From Thermoplasmata archaeon (GTDB lineage Archaea; Thermoplasmatota; Thermoplasmata; Thermoplasmatales; Thermoplasmataceae), in contig JAKAAI010000106.1 of NCBI GenBank assembly GCA_021797055.1, positions 1 to 6,038 of the forward strand: a DNA stretch of 6,038 bases. The letters run 5' to 3'. Both the position numbers and the translations under genes were made by a program. This document shows, piece by piece, positions 1 through 5,686 of the stretch. Positions within the stretch are counted from its first letter, which is position 1. Every line of letters starts with the position of its first letter. The notes below the pieces were generated by a model. It saw only the letters and a program-made list of their open reading frames with translations, was not told where the DNA came from and did not search any database.

Positions 1-197
1 GCGACACTTATGCTCCCGGGAAAAGCTAGGTATATCAACGGGCCAAGAAGCATTCCTGTCATCATTGAGGCAAAAACGTATGTCAGGAGACGGTGGAGTA
101 TATTTGCAGACTTACGGGCATAAATGATCAGGAACGACATCGCGCCTGCCATTGACAGCATCAGGATCAGAAGAATGATGTATTCCGTAAAGTACAA
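1..197 (-). CDS. Unrecognised membrane protein, N-terminal part (runs off left edge)
   Basis: I do not recognise this protein. The minus strand is open from just after a TAA at 224-222 to the window edge, and the translation is strongly hydrophobic. Counting from a TTG at 197, residues about 6-26 (EYIILLILMLSMAGAMSFLI) form one membrane helix. A short basic loop (ARKSANILHR, about 27-36) follows, then a second helix at about 37-59 (LLTYVF...GPLIYLAF). The frame has no ATG before 161, and that ATG lies inside the first helix, so it is an unlikely start. TTG at 197 is preferred: an AT-rich TTAATA sits at 225-220, about 25 nt upstream, which fits an archaeal box A and a leaderless message. At least 65 codons are present and the C-terminus is missing. 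It is on the same strand as the acyl-CoA synthetase but 177 nt downstream of it, so probably a separate unit. The basic loop between helices suggests that side is cytoplasmic. Coding nature is fairly sure; start and function are not. Confidence 0.6.
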   Translation of the reverse strand, partial: MYFTEYIILLILMLSMAGAMSFLIIYARKSANILHRLLTYVFASMMTGMLLGPLIYLAFPGSISV

Positions 198-374
198 ACC
201 AAGATACCCTCTGTCAGCGTATTAAGATATTATTCTTACACTTTTGTTAGCCACAAGTGACGATCATTAAAAGATAATCTGAAAAACAGCTTTCTCTGCA
301 AAATAGCTTCGCACAAAGGTACGCGGTTATTTCCTTAGGAGAATGAATACAGAAACAGTGAGTCAGTGTTACAA

Positions 375-2084
375 TTAAGGCTTCCTTCCGACTCTTGGAT
401 TCCTTGTCTGGTCTGTGCGCAACTCGCGCTTCAGTACCTTTCCAACGAGCGTCCTTGGAAGATCTTTCTTAAACTCGACGGATCTTGGTCTCTTGTAGGG
501 GGCAAGCTGTTTTGAAGCAAATGCCATGAGTTCCTGCTCTGTCACAGCCGAACCCTCTTTTTTCACTACATATACCTTTACGCTCTGTCCCCTCCTTTCA
601 TCAGGAACCCCTATGGCTGCAGCCTCTATAACATCCGGGTGCTTGTAGAATACTTCCTCAATTTCACGTGGATAGACATTATAACCGCTAGATATGATCA
701 TGTCCTTCTTTCTGTCCACAAGATAGAGATATCCTTCGTTATCGAACCTTCCAATATCACCGGTCCGAAGCCATCCGTTGTCCATAACACCGGCAGTCTC
801 GGATTCGCTTCTCCAGTATCCAAGCATAACCTGGGGGCCGCGAACAAATATCTCGCCCTCCTCTCCCAATGGAACCTCCTGCAAGCTGTATGGGTTCACA
901 ATCTTAAACTCAGTGTTGCTGAGTGGCAGTCCTACTGATCCAACTTTCCTCCTGTTTCTATCAACAGGGTTAGCTGCTATAACCGGTGAGGTTTCACTGA
1001 GGCCATACCCTTCTATCAAGAGGCCTCCCGTTGCCTCTTCAAATCTCTTTAACGTGTCTACAGGAAGGGCTGCACCGCCCGAAACGCATACTTTTATTGA
1101 TTTCAGGTCAAATTTCTTTAGATCTGGATGGTTGATGATCGATTTATAAAGGGTTGGCACGCCTGGCAGATAATCTGGCTTGTATTTCTTTATGAGCTTA
1201 AGAAGAGTCTCCGTATCTCGTGGATCAGGAACAAGAATCATTGTGGACGCGGTTGTTGCAGGAAGTATCATGGAGGTCATCATGCCATAAACATGGAAAA
1301 ATGGCAGGGTCGACATAAACTTTCCCGGTTCTCTAAGACTGGAATGCCAGGCTTTAAGCTGACTGGCATTAGCAACAAGATTATAGTGCGAAAGCATTGC
1401 CGCTTTTGGGACCCCTGTAGTTCCGCCTGTGAATTGGAAAAGGACAGGGTCAACCTTAGTTTCAACCTGCTCTTCAGGTGACGAACCACTCTTGATGAGA
1501 TCTTTGAACCTGAAAACCCTCCCTTCAAAAACCGGTTTCTCCGGCTTGGGATCTTTCCTGGTCCTTCGGGAGTAAACCATTGATGCAAGCGGCGTCAGGA
1601 AATCCTTTATGCTTGTCACAACAATGGAAACCCCATCTTTGGCAAGGTTCTTGACCTTCGGGTAATACAAATCAAGGGTTATCACAGCCGATGTTTCCGT
1701 TGTCTTATATTCGTTGACAATCTCCGTCTCCGTGTATATTGGATTGGTCTGGACTATGACTCCTCCAATCTTTGCAATTGCAAAAAAAGATATTACATAT
1801 TGTGGGGAATTCGGTAAAATAAGGCCAACCTTCGAATCCTTGAAGAGTCTCAGCCGCTCCTTGAGGTTTAAGGCAAGGGCATCTACCAACGCAAGTAATT
1901 TCTTGTAGGTTATCTTCTTTCCAAAGAGTATGACTGCCACTGCATCAGGATGTTTGGAAGCAGAGTCCGCTAAAAGTTTATAAACCGTAGAATCAGGGAT
2001 TTCAATGTTTCTCTGGTTCCCTTCGGGGTAACTTTTCTTCCATATATCATCCATATTTATTGCTGCCGAAGGTTGTTCTACCAT
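375..2084 (-). CDS. fadD: Long-chain acyl-CoA synthetase (fatty-acid--CoA ligase, AMP-forming)
   Basis: This enzyme activates a fatty acid with ATP to an acyl-adenylate and passes it to CoA, in the cytosol or at the membrane. At 569 aa it has full family length. All ANL-superfamily landmarks are visible. The N-terminal family start (WKKSYPEG...IEIPDSTVYKLL) covers residues 15-38, and the phosphate-binding loop FTGGTTGVPK is at 218-227. The adenine/acyl motif GYGLSETSP spans 359-367, the ribose-binding Asp is D443 in LRTGD, and the hinge DRKKD is at 457-461. The C-terminal GYNVYPREIEE is at 467-477, and the thioester-step lysine is K549 in LVGKVLKREL. The acidic/basic stretch at about 170-196 (SRRTRKDPKPEKP) is typical of long-chain members. 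The ATG at 2084 is chosen over Met11 because a TTTTATTA box lies about 28 nt upstream, implying a leaderless transcript. It is transcribed divergently from tpiA. The chain-length preference cannot be read from sequence; medium-chain or aryl acids remain possible. Gene symbol is by analogy with bacterial FadD. Confidence 0.95.
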   Translation of the reverse strand: MVEQPSAAINMDDIWKKSYPEGNQRNIEIPDSTVYKLLADSASKHPDAVAVILFGKKITYKKLLALVDALALNLKERLRLFKDSKVGLILPNSPQYVISFFAIAKIGGVIVQTNPIYTETEIVNEYKTTETSAVITLDLYYPKVKNLAKDGVSIVVTSIKDFLTPLASMVYSRRTRKDPKPEKPVFEGRVFRFKDLIKSGSSPEEQVETKVDPVLFQFTGGTTGVPKAAMLSHYNLVANASQLKAWHSSLREPGKFMSTLPFFHVYGMMTSMILPATTASTMILVPDPRDTETLLKLIKKYKPDYLPGVPTLYKSIINHPDLKKFDLKSIKVCVSGGAALPVDTLKRFEEATGGLLIEGYGLSETSPVIAANPVDRNRRKVGSVGLPLSNTEFKIVNPYSLQEVPLGEEGEIFVRGPQVMLGYWRSESETAGVMDNGWLRTGDIGRFDNEGYLYLVDRKKDMIISSGYNVYPREIEEVFYKHPDVIEAAAIGVPDERRGQSVKVYVVKKEGSAVTEQELMAFASKQLAPYKRPRSVEFKKDLPRTLVGKVLKRELRTDQTRNPRVGRKP

Positions 2085-2108
2085 ATAGTTTAGACAATTA
2101 GAAATGGA

Positions 2109-2116
2109 TAATAAAA
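2109..2116 (-). promoter_or_regulatory. Box A (TATA) of the acyl-CoA synthetase gene
   Basis: TTTTATTA on the minus strand is centred about 28 nt upstream of the ATG at 2084. That is the normal distance between an archaeal TATA box and the transcription start, so the message should begin at or a few bases before the start codon. No Shine-Dalgarno is visible. It lies inside the 43-nt gap shared with the divergent tpiA gene, so the two promoters must overlap or interfere. Confidence 0.6.
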
Positions 2117-2127
2117 CTTGTTAATCC

Positions 2128-2835
2128 ATGCAACGATATACATATGTGAAACTGGCATCAAATAATACAAATGATAATATTTTAATAATAAACACCAAGC
2201 ACTATGAAAAGTCTACAGGAGTCAGGGCTGTAAGCTTCTTTGCTGGCCTTCCTGACAGCAATGCTTTCAAAGGCTGGCAGATTCACTATGCTGCAGGACC
2301 ATATGATCTCCACATGGCAAAACAATTTCCGGAAAAATCCTTCTACGCACAGCATGTTGATCCTAATGGTTATGGGGCATATACTGGAAAAATATCCATG
2401 GAAATGCTCATTGAAACAGGGATTCATGGATCTCTGATTAATCATTCTGAATTCAGGGTTGGCTTCGAGGTAATTGATAAGTCTATACATAAGGCAAGAG
2501 ACTTGAATTTCGACTTAGTAGTGTGCGCGGAAAACCTGGAAGAAGTTTCCAGGTTTGCTCAATCAGGGGCTAGATTGGTGGCTTATGAGCCTCCTGAACT
2601 GATTGGCGGAAATATTTCAGTATCGACTGCGAAACCTGGCATAATAGAAAAAGCTGCAGGAATTTGCGAAAAGAATGGGGCAAGGCTAATTGTCGGAGCT
2701 GGCATCAAGACATATGTTGATATATCGACTTCGCTAAAACTAGGAGCATGCGGAGGACTTGTCGCCTCCGGGGTGGTGCTTGCCAGCAACCCTTCGATCG
2801 CAATAACTTCATTAATCAACAAAGAATTAACCTGA
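2128..2835 (+). CDS. tpiA: Triose-phosphate isomerase (archaeal type)
   Basis: This enzyme interconverts dihydroxyacetone phosphate and glyceraldehyde 3-phosphate in cytosolic glycolysis/gluconeogenesis. The protein is 235 aa, close to the roughly 220-230 aa of archaeal TIMs and shorter than bacterial and eukaryotic ones. The active-site residues are present: Asn22 and Lys24 (IINTKHY), the electrophile His106 in LINHSE, and the catalytic base Glu154 in AYEPPELIGG. The archaeal signature YAQHVDPNGYGAYTG occurs at 73-87. The phosphate-gripping ends VSTAKP (165-170), GAGIKT (190-195) and GLVASGVV (210-217) complete the barrel. Relative to related archaeal TIMs, which start a few residues before the Asn-x-Lys, this start adds about 17 residues (MQRYTYVKLASNNTNDN). 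No ATG, GTG or TTG lies closer to the core except GTG at 2146, so the extension is either real or begins at that GTG. It is followed after only 5 nt by a membrane-protein gene, probably on the same message. The assignment is firm; only the start is uncertain. Confidence 0.93.
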   Translation: MQRYTYVKLASNNTNDNILIINTKHYEKSTGVRAVSFFAGLPDSNAFKGWQIHYAAGPYDLHMAKQFPEKSFYAQHVDPNGYGAYTGKISMEMLIETGIHGSLINHSEFRVGFEVIDKSIHKARDLNFDLVVCAENLEEVSRFAQSGARLVAYEPPELIGGNISVSTAKPGIIEKAAGICEKNGARLIVGAGIKTYVDISTSLKLGACGGLVASGVVLASNPSIAITSLINKELT

Positions 2836-2840
2836 GTTAG

Positions 2841-3512
2841 ATGGCAAAAGACAAAGATCAGGAAATCTTCGTGGAACCCGAGTTTATTGAGAAGGATTTC
2901 CTTCAAAGCGAGAAAGAGCGAGCCAAGTCTACAATCGTGGTGTTTTTACTAGCAGCTGCGCTGGGGCTTTTTTCGGGCTATCTTTTCTTGTTAGGGATAT
3001 GGTATGTTGGTCTCCTTCTTATGTTCCTCCTGGTGATTTCATTCAAGAGATTAATACAGGCCCTGCACTTGAGGATGCCACAGAGAGGGTCTCAGGTTTT
3101 CATATTGGTCATGGTATTTATCCTTACATGGATTATATTCTGGACAATCTCTTTAAATCCTCCGATCAGCTCGGTGGGGGGACCTCAGGTCTCAACATTA
3201 CAGGTTTACGATGCACATACTTCCTCATGGACATCTCTCACTGAGAGCAATGGGCAGTATCATTACTCAATAACACAGAACGGCGTCTTGTCCTTAAGGG
3301 TCTATGTTTCATATATTACGTCAATAAGCAATGTCAGTGTCACAATGTCCACTGGAGGGTCAACCCCTACTCCGCTATCTATTAACTACTTCGATAATTA
3401 TGCTTACTTCAATCAATCAGTGGTACCAGCACTTTATGTTTTCAATGTAGATGTCACCATACATGGTACATCATACGTTAGCCCACTTCAAGTACAAATC
3501 CTTAGTGCGTGA
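2841..3512 (+). CDS. Membrane protein, three helices plus beta-rich outer domain, unknown function
   Basis: I do not recognise a family for this 223-aa protein. The N-terminal 30 residues are charged and rich in Glu/Lys (EIFVEPEFIEKDF...KERAK), so they are probably cytoplasmic. Three hydrophobic helices follow at about 31-50 (the VVFLLAAALGLFSGYLF region), 52-67 and 86-105. The second and third are separated by a basic loop (FKRLIQALHLRMPQRG) that should also face the cytoplasm. After the third helix, residues about 106-223 are rich in Ser, Thr, Tyr and Val in alternating strand-like runs (SLRVYVSYITSISNVSVTMS), like a small beta-sandwich outside the cell. It holds possible N-glycosylation sequons at Asn164 (NVS) and Asn191 (NQS). 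The ATG lies 5 nt after the tpiA stop, so the gene is probably translated from the tpiA message, but the product suggests an envelope rather than glycolytic role. Nothing follows it in the operon before the tRNA gene. A surface-anchored or sensor protein would fit; this is inference. Confidence 0.8.
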   Translation: MAKDKDQEIFVEPEFIEKDFLQSEKERAKSTIVVFLLAAALGLFSGYLFLLGIWYVGLLLMFLLVISFKRLIQALHLRMPQRGSQVFILVMVFILTWIIFWTISLNPPISSVGGPQVSTLQVYDAHTSSWTSLTESNGQYHYSITQNGVLSLRVYVSYITSISNVSVTMSTGGSTPTPLSINYFDNYAYFNQSVVPALYVFNVDVTIHGTSYVSPLQVQILSA

Positions 3513-3529
3513 ATAAAGAGACAAACAAG

Positions 3530-3537
3530 AAATATTA
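3530..3537 (+). promoter_or_regulatory. Possible box A for the tRNA-Gly gene
   Basis: AAATATTA ends 26 nt before the first base of the mature tRNA, a suitable place for an archaeal TATA box if transcription begins just upstream of the tRNA. A second AT-rich run, CTTTATGAT at 3542-3550, is closer and would place the start inside the tRNA, so it is the less likely box. The site lies just after the stop codon of the preceding membrane-protein gene. Confidence 0.4.
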
Positions 3538-3562
3538 ACATCTTTATGATTGGGGCCACAAA

Positions 3563-3637
3563 GCAGGTGTAGTGTAGACTGGTCTAGCACGGAAGCCTTC
3601 CAAGCTTTCGACCTGGGTTCAAATCCCGGCACCTGCA
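3563..3637 (+). tRNA. tRNA-Gly, anticodon UCC
   Basis: The 75-nt sequence folds into a complete cloverleaf. The acceptor stem GCAGGTG (3563-3569) pairs perfectly with CACCTGC (3630-3636). The D stem GTGT/GCAC closes an 11-nt loop containing GG. The anticodon stem GAAGC (3592-3596) pairs with GCTTT (3604-3608), including one G-U at the outer end. The loop CTTCCAA gives anticodon TCC at 3599-3601, which reads GGA and probably GGG glycine codons. The variable loop is CGAC. The T stem CTGGG/CCCGG encloses TTCAAAT with the invariant TTC. The discriminator is A at 3637, as in archaeal glycine tRNAs. The 3' CCA is not encoded, so a CCA-adding enzyme must finish it. I see no intron. Confidence 0.95.
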
Positions 3638-3649
3638 TCAAAACGACGG

Positions 3650-3657
3650 TTTTATTT
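3650..3657 (+). terminator. T-rich run after tRNA-Gly, possible terminator
   Basis: TTTTATTT begins 13 nt after the discriminator base. Short oligo-T tracts are the usual archaeal termination signal after tRNA genes. No stem-loop is evident, and archaeal termination does not require one. The tract overlaps the 3' end of the degraded minus-strand remnant. Confidence 0.35.
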
Positions 3658-3658
3658 C

Positions 3659-3794
3659 CTAATTAACTGAAGTCCAGCATTCCATGAAATTTTGCAATGC
3701 ATTCTCTGCATCACTTTTTGGTGAAGCATAACTATGGGACACATTTCAGCTTCAATTTGGTAGCATATGTTGGGTTCGTAGTTTGAGGTTTCAT
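3659..3794 (-). pseudogene. Frameshifted coding remnant, perhaps tail of an IS256/Mutator-type transposase
   Basis: Two short minus-strand frames look protein-like and abut across one frame change. The first, 3794-3732, opens with ATG and reads QTTNPTYATKLKLKC before a TAG. The second, 3742-3659, reads SHSYASPKSDAENALQNF and then MECWTSVN before a TAG. Joined around 3732-3742 they give TTNP...KLKLK...SYASPKSDAENAL...W. This recalls the C-terminal end of IS256/Mutator transposases, where a TTN-x-IE motif is followed by a basic segment, then a (F/Y)xSxxSAExxL helix and a Trp. The catalytic Glu expected after TTNP is Tyr/Ala here. No rest of the transposase and no terminal inverted repeats were found, so this would be a dead scar. 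The family guess rests on memory of the motif alone. A 49-aa frame in the third phase also crosses this stretch but looks less natural. Confidence 0.3.
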
Positions 3795-3822
3795 TGCGCA
3801 TCAATCGTGATCCTCTTGAGCT

Positions 3823-4617
3823 TTATAGATTTCCAAGGAAAAGTTTTGTTAAATAAGTCATTTCAACTTTCCCCTTGACTTCGAACTGTTTGAATATCTT
3901 CGAGAATTCATCCGTCAAACTAATGTACGAAGGATCGCTTGAGTCAATTGCATAGGAGGCAGACCTGTAACGTCCGATAACTGCATCAAGCGTCATCTTC
4001 TGCAAATTTGGAAACTCAAATTTCTTGAAATTCCCCTTGAAAAATGATTCAAAATCCTCGAGATCAAGGACAGTGCTTCCCGACGAATGATACTCCCTGC
4101 TGTACCTTCGTACTACAGATTCATATCGCCCCGTGAACGTTTCAGGATCCATCACCCTGTCATTCCATATTAAAGCAACCCATTTTTCTTCGCGAAGAAT
4201 CCTTTTGAACTCCTGTTGTGCGAGTTGAGGGTCCATCCAGTGGAAGGACTGGCCGCATGAAACTAGGTCTACGGAACAGTCAGGAAGACCGGAATTCTCT
4301 CCTGTACCTTTAATGAATTGAACACCCTTCAAATCCTTCAGGTTTCTCACAGACATCTCTCTCATTTCATCGTTTGGTTCAACACACTTTACTGGGTTTC
4401 CGTTTTCCAGAAAGAGTCTGGATAGGATGCCGGTTCCTGAACCCATGTCTGCGACACTCCATTCCCAAGAAAAGCCTATCTCCTTTCTTAGAACTTCTAT
4501 GACGCCGCGAGGGTAAGAAGGTCGAAAACTGGTATAAAATTTAGAAGTACCGTTAAAGATCTTATCCGGTTCTTTCGTATCGCTGCATAGGATGGGTTCT
4601 TTTAGTCTTTTTCGCGA
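3823..4617 (-). CDS. Class I SAM-dependent methyltransferase, 5' end disrupted or without normal start
   Basis: The protein transfers a methyl group from S-adenosylmethionine; its substrate is unknown. Motif I, VADMGSGTGILSRLF, is encoded at about 4458-4411. An acidic residue ends the second strand (CVEPND, Glu at 4380-4378). GTGENSGLP precedes the motif DLVSCGQSFHWMDPQ, and LREEKWVALIWNDR follows, as in Methyltransf_11-type enzymes related to trans-aconitate methyltransferase. The first in-frame ATG, 4446, falls inside motif I and cannot be the true start. Reading further 5', the same frame continues as FNGTSKFYTSFRPSYPRGVI (4557-4498), which matches the usual family N-terminus, and stays open to a TAA at 4620-4618. 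No ATG, GTG or TTG occurs there. Candidate starts lie in another frame at 4627, 4624 and 4588. From FNGT the chain is about 244 aa, near family length. It is either frameshifted (mutation or sequencing error), recoded, or uses a rare start. Confidence 0.85.
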   Translation of the reverse strand, partial: SRKRLKEPILCSDTKEPDKIFNGTSKFYTSFRPSYPRGVIEVLRKEIGFSWEWSVADMGSGTGILSRLFLENGNPVKCVEPNDEMREMSVRNLKDLKGVQFIKGTGENSGLPDCSVDLVSCGQSFHWMDPQLAQQEFKRILREEKWVALIWNDRVMDPETFTGRYESVVRRYSREYHSSGSTVLDLEDFESFFKGNFKKFEFPNLQKMTLDAVIGRYRSASYAIDSSDPSYISLTDEFSKIFKQFEVKGKVEMTYLTKLFLGNL

Positions 4618-4627
4618 TTACCATCAT
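4562..4627 (-). pseudogene. Out-of-frame 5' piece probably belonging to the methyltransferase
   Basis: A short minus-strand frame starts at tandem ATGs (4627 and 4624), contains a third ATG at 4588, and ends at TAA 4564-4562. It reads MMVIAKKTKRTHPMQRYERTG. Skipping one base near 4567 joins it smoothly to the methyltransferase frame as MQRYERT-DKIFNGTSKF. Amphipathic residues before FNGT..FY..FRPSYP are usual at the start of this methyltransferase class, so this piece is the likely real N-terminus. It could instead be an independent leader peptide, but no box A or ribosome site stands out upstream. Confidence 0.4.
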
Positions 4628-4996
4628 GGATTTTTACTTCGATCTTGATTTGTGCTAATTCAGAGGCACATGTTGCTATTCTCAACCAAGAGCGTTTGCT
4701 GTTCGTAATAGTCTTCAGATGAGAGATAGTTAAGAAGACGTATCTCGGGTCTGTAAGCATGAAGCAATCATTTAAGCAATAAAAACACTCTCATTATTTC
4801 GGAGTACCAGTCAAAGGATCCATAGGTTAACGACAGGCAAGCATTGATTAGGCAAACAGTCTAAACTCTTACATCGGTGCTCTAATAGCTTTTTAGGCTC
4901 CATTCTTTAGTATAAAAAGAAATTTTAGCGTCATTTCTTTAATCTAGCCTAAAGGCAATGGCAACTTTTTATTATCGCTTACACTGATATGTTGTA
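4628..4996. other. 369-nt intergenic region without a convincing gene
   Basis: This stretch separates the methyltransferase and the MBL hydrolase, which are divergently transcribed. Both strands have many stops; the longest frames are about 30 codons and none shows a recognisable domain. One minus-strand stretch near 4850-4770 reads YGSFDWYSEIMRV, which is protein-like but has no good start. The right third is AT-rich, with a TATAAAAAG run at 4911-4919 and an 8-bp inverted repeat TTTAGGCT/AGCCTAAA at 4892-4899 and 4946-4953, 46 nt apart, which may be chance. The last 35 nt hold the promoter of the downstream gene. An old decayed gene or an unannotated small RNA is possible but unsupported. 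Confidence 0.5.
4966..4974 (+). promoter_or_regulatory. Box A of the MBL-fold hydrolase gene
   Basis: TTTTTATTA is centred about 27 nt upstream of the ATG at 4997, the standard box A to start-site distance. With no Shine-Dalgarno before the ATG, the transcript is probably leaderless. This supports 4997 rather than the second Met (5018) as the start. Confidence 0.6.
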
Positions 4997-5641
4997 ATGA
5001 GAGAAACCTCGCTGTCAATGAAACACCTCGTAGTTGGAGGTCTGCAGACTAATTGTTATTTCATTTCTTCCGGTGGTGAATATATGATTATCGATGCTGG
5101 AGGAGATTTTGACTCTATCATGGAGGTCGCAGAAACCATGCCTGGAATACCAGTCGGTGTCCTATCGACGCATGGTCACTTCGATCATGTGCTGGTTGCG
5201 GACCTGGTTGCCTCTGAACTTCGAACCTCGTTTGGAATGCACAAGAAAGATCTGAAAGTCATGCATGAAACTTGGGACCTCGGGAAGCAGTTAGGTGTGG
5301 TCGGCAAACCCCCAAAACCAGGCTTTCTGATCGATACTGATCGAACGATACTAGTAGGAAGATCTGAAATACACGTCAAGAACACTCCTGGACACACACC
5401 CGGTAGTATCTCAATAATTGCTGGATCTTCCGTTTTTACCGGAGACTGTCTCTTCAGAAACAATATCGGAAGAATGGATCTCGGCGGGAATCCTACAGAC
5501 ATGCTGAAGAGTCTTAACTGGTACCTTAAACTTCCTCCTGAAACGATAATTTACCCAGGCCATGGTGAGCCTTCAACTATCGGCTATGAGAGGAACAACA
5601 TCATACATTTCATAGATATGATTAGCAATGGAAGAATTTGA
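4997..5641 (+). CDS. MBL-fold metallo-hydrolase, glyoxalase II-like
   Basis: This is a complete 214-aa metallo-beta-lactamase-fold hydrolase, probably cytosolic with two metal ions. The metal ligands are all present: the STHGHFDH motif (His59, His61, Asp63, His64), His133 in TPGHTPGS, the bridging Asp150 in FTGDCLF, and His189 in YPGHGEPST. The N-terminal signature VGGLQTNCYFI...IIDAGGD (13-37) and LFRNNIGRMDL (152-162) are typical of the small glyoxalase II-like (hydroxyacylglutathione hydrolase-related) group, which is widespread in prokaryotes. Classical glyoxalase II has a longer C-terminal substrate-binding domain of about 40-50 more residues, which is absent. Archaea of this kind generally lack glutathione, so the substrate is more likely another thioester or is simply unknown. 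ATG 4997 is supported by the box A about 27 nt upstream; a TAA just upstream blocks an earlier start. It is monocistronic, because the next gene has its own promoter 20 nt after its stop. Confidence 0.92.
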   Translation: MRETSLSMKHLVVGGLQTNCYFISSGGEYMIIDAGGDFDSIMEVAETMPGIPVGVLSTHGHFDHVLVADLVASELRTSFGMHKKDLKVMHETWDLGKQLGVVGKPPKPGFLIDTDRTILVGRSEIHVKNTPGHTPGSISIIAGSSVFTGDCLFRNNIGRMDLGGNPTDMLKSLNWYLKLPPETIIYPGHGEPSTIGYERNNIIHFIDMISNGRI

Positions 5642-5660
5642 ATACTATCAGTGAAAGAAT

Positions 5661-5667
5661 TTTATAT
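5661..5667 (+). promoter_or_regulatory. Box A of the MFS transporter gene
   Basis: TTTATAT is centred 23 nt before the GTG at 5687, inside the 45-nt gap after the hydrolase gene. The spacing fits an archaeal TATA box giving a leaderless or nearly leaderless transcript starting at the GTG. The transporter therefore seems to be transcribed separately from the gene just before it. Confidence 0.55.
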
Positions 5668-5686
5668 GATACCCTCTTATTGAATC

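Noticed and set aside
329..376. TAGGAG followed by ATG and a short plus-strand frame (MNTETVSQCYN)
   Set aside because: Only 11 codons, the purine run is too close to the ATG for a working ribosome site, and nothing follows it on that strand.
639..1481. Overlapping plus-strand open frames of about 100-123 codons opposite the acyl-CoA synthetase
   Set aside because: They lie antisense to a gene with full domain conservation, have no recognisable motifs, and are explained as shadows of its codon pattern.
3652..3801. 49-codon minus-strand frame beginning ATG at 3801
   Set aside because: Its composition (many Met, Cys and His) looks unnatural, and the other two frames of the same stretch give more protein-like fragments. 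It has no start signal of its own.
3563..3822. Integrated element attached at tRNA-Gly
   Set aside because: I found no repeat of the tRNA 3' end elsewhere in the window and no integrase; the following DNA holds a normal methyltransferase gene.
4811..4903. 30-codon minus-strand frame containing three cysteines, start at 4903
   Set aside because: A TATA-like run is only about 16 nt upstream of its ATG, too close for a leaderless start. No family resemblance, and a frame of this length is expected by chance.
4892..4953. Inverted repeat TTTAGGCT / AGCCTAAA as an operator or mobile-element end
   Set aside because: Eight bases with a 46-nt spacer is within chance expectation, and no target duplication or transposase-like gene is enclosed.
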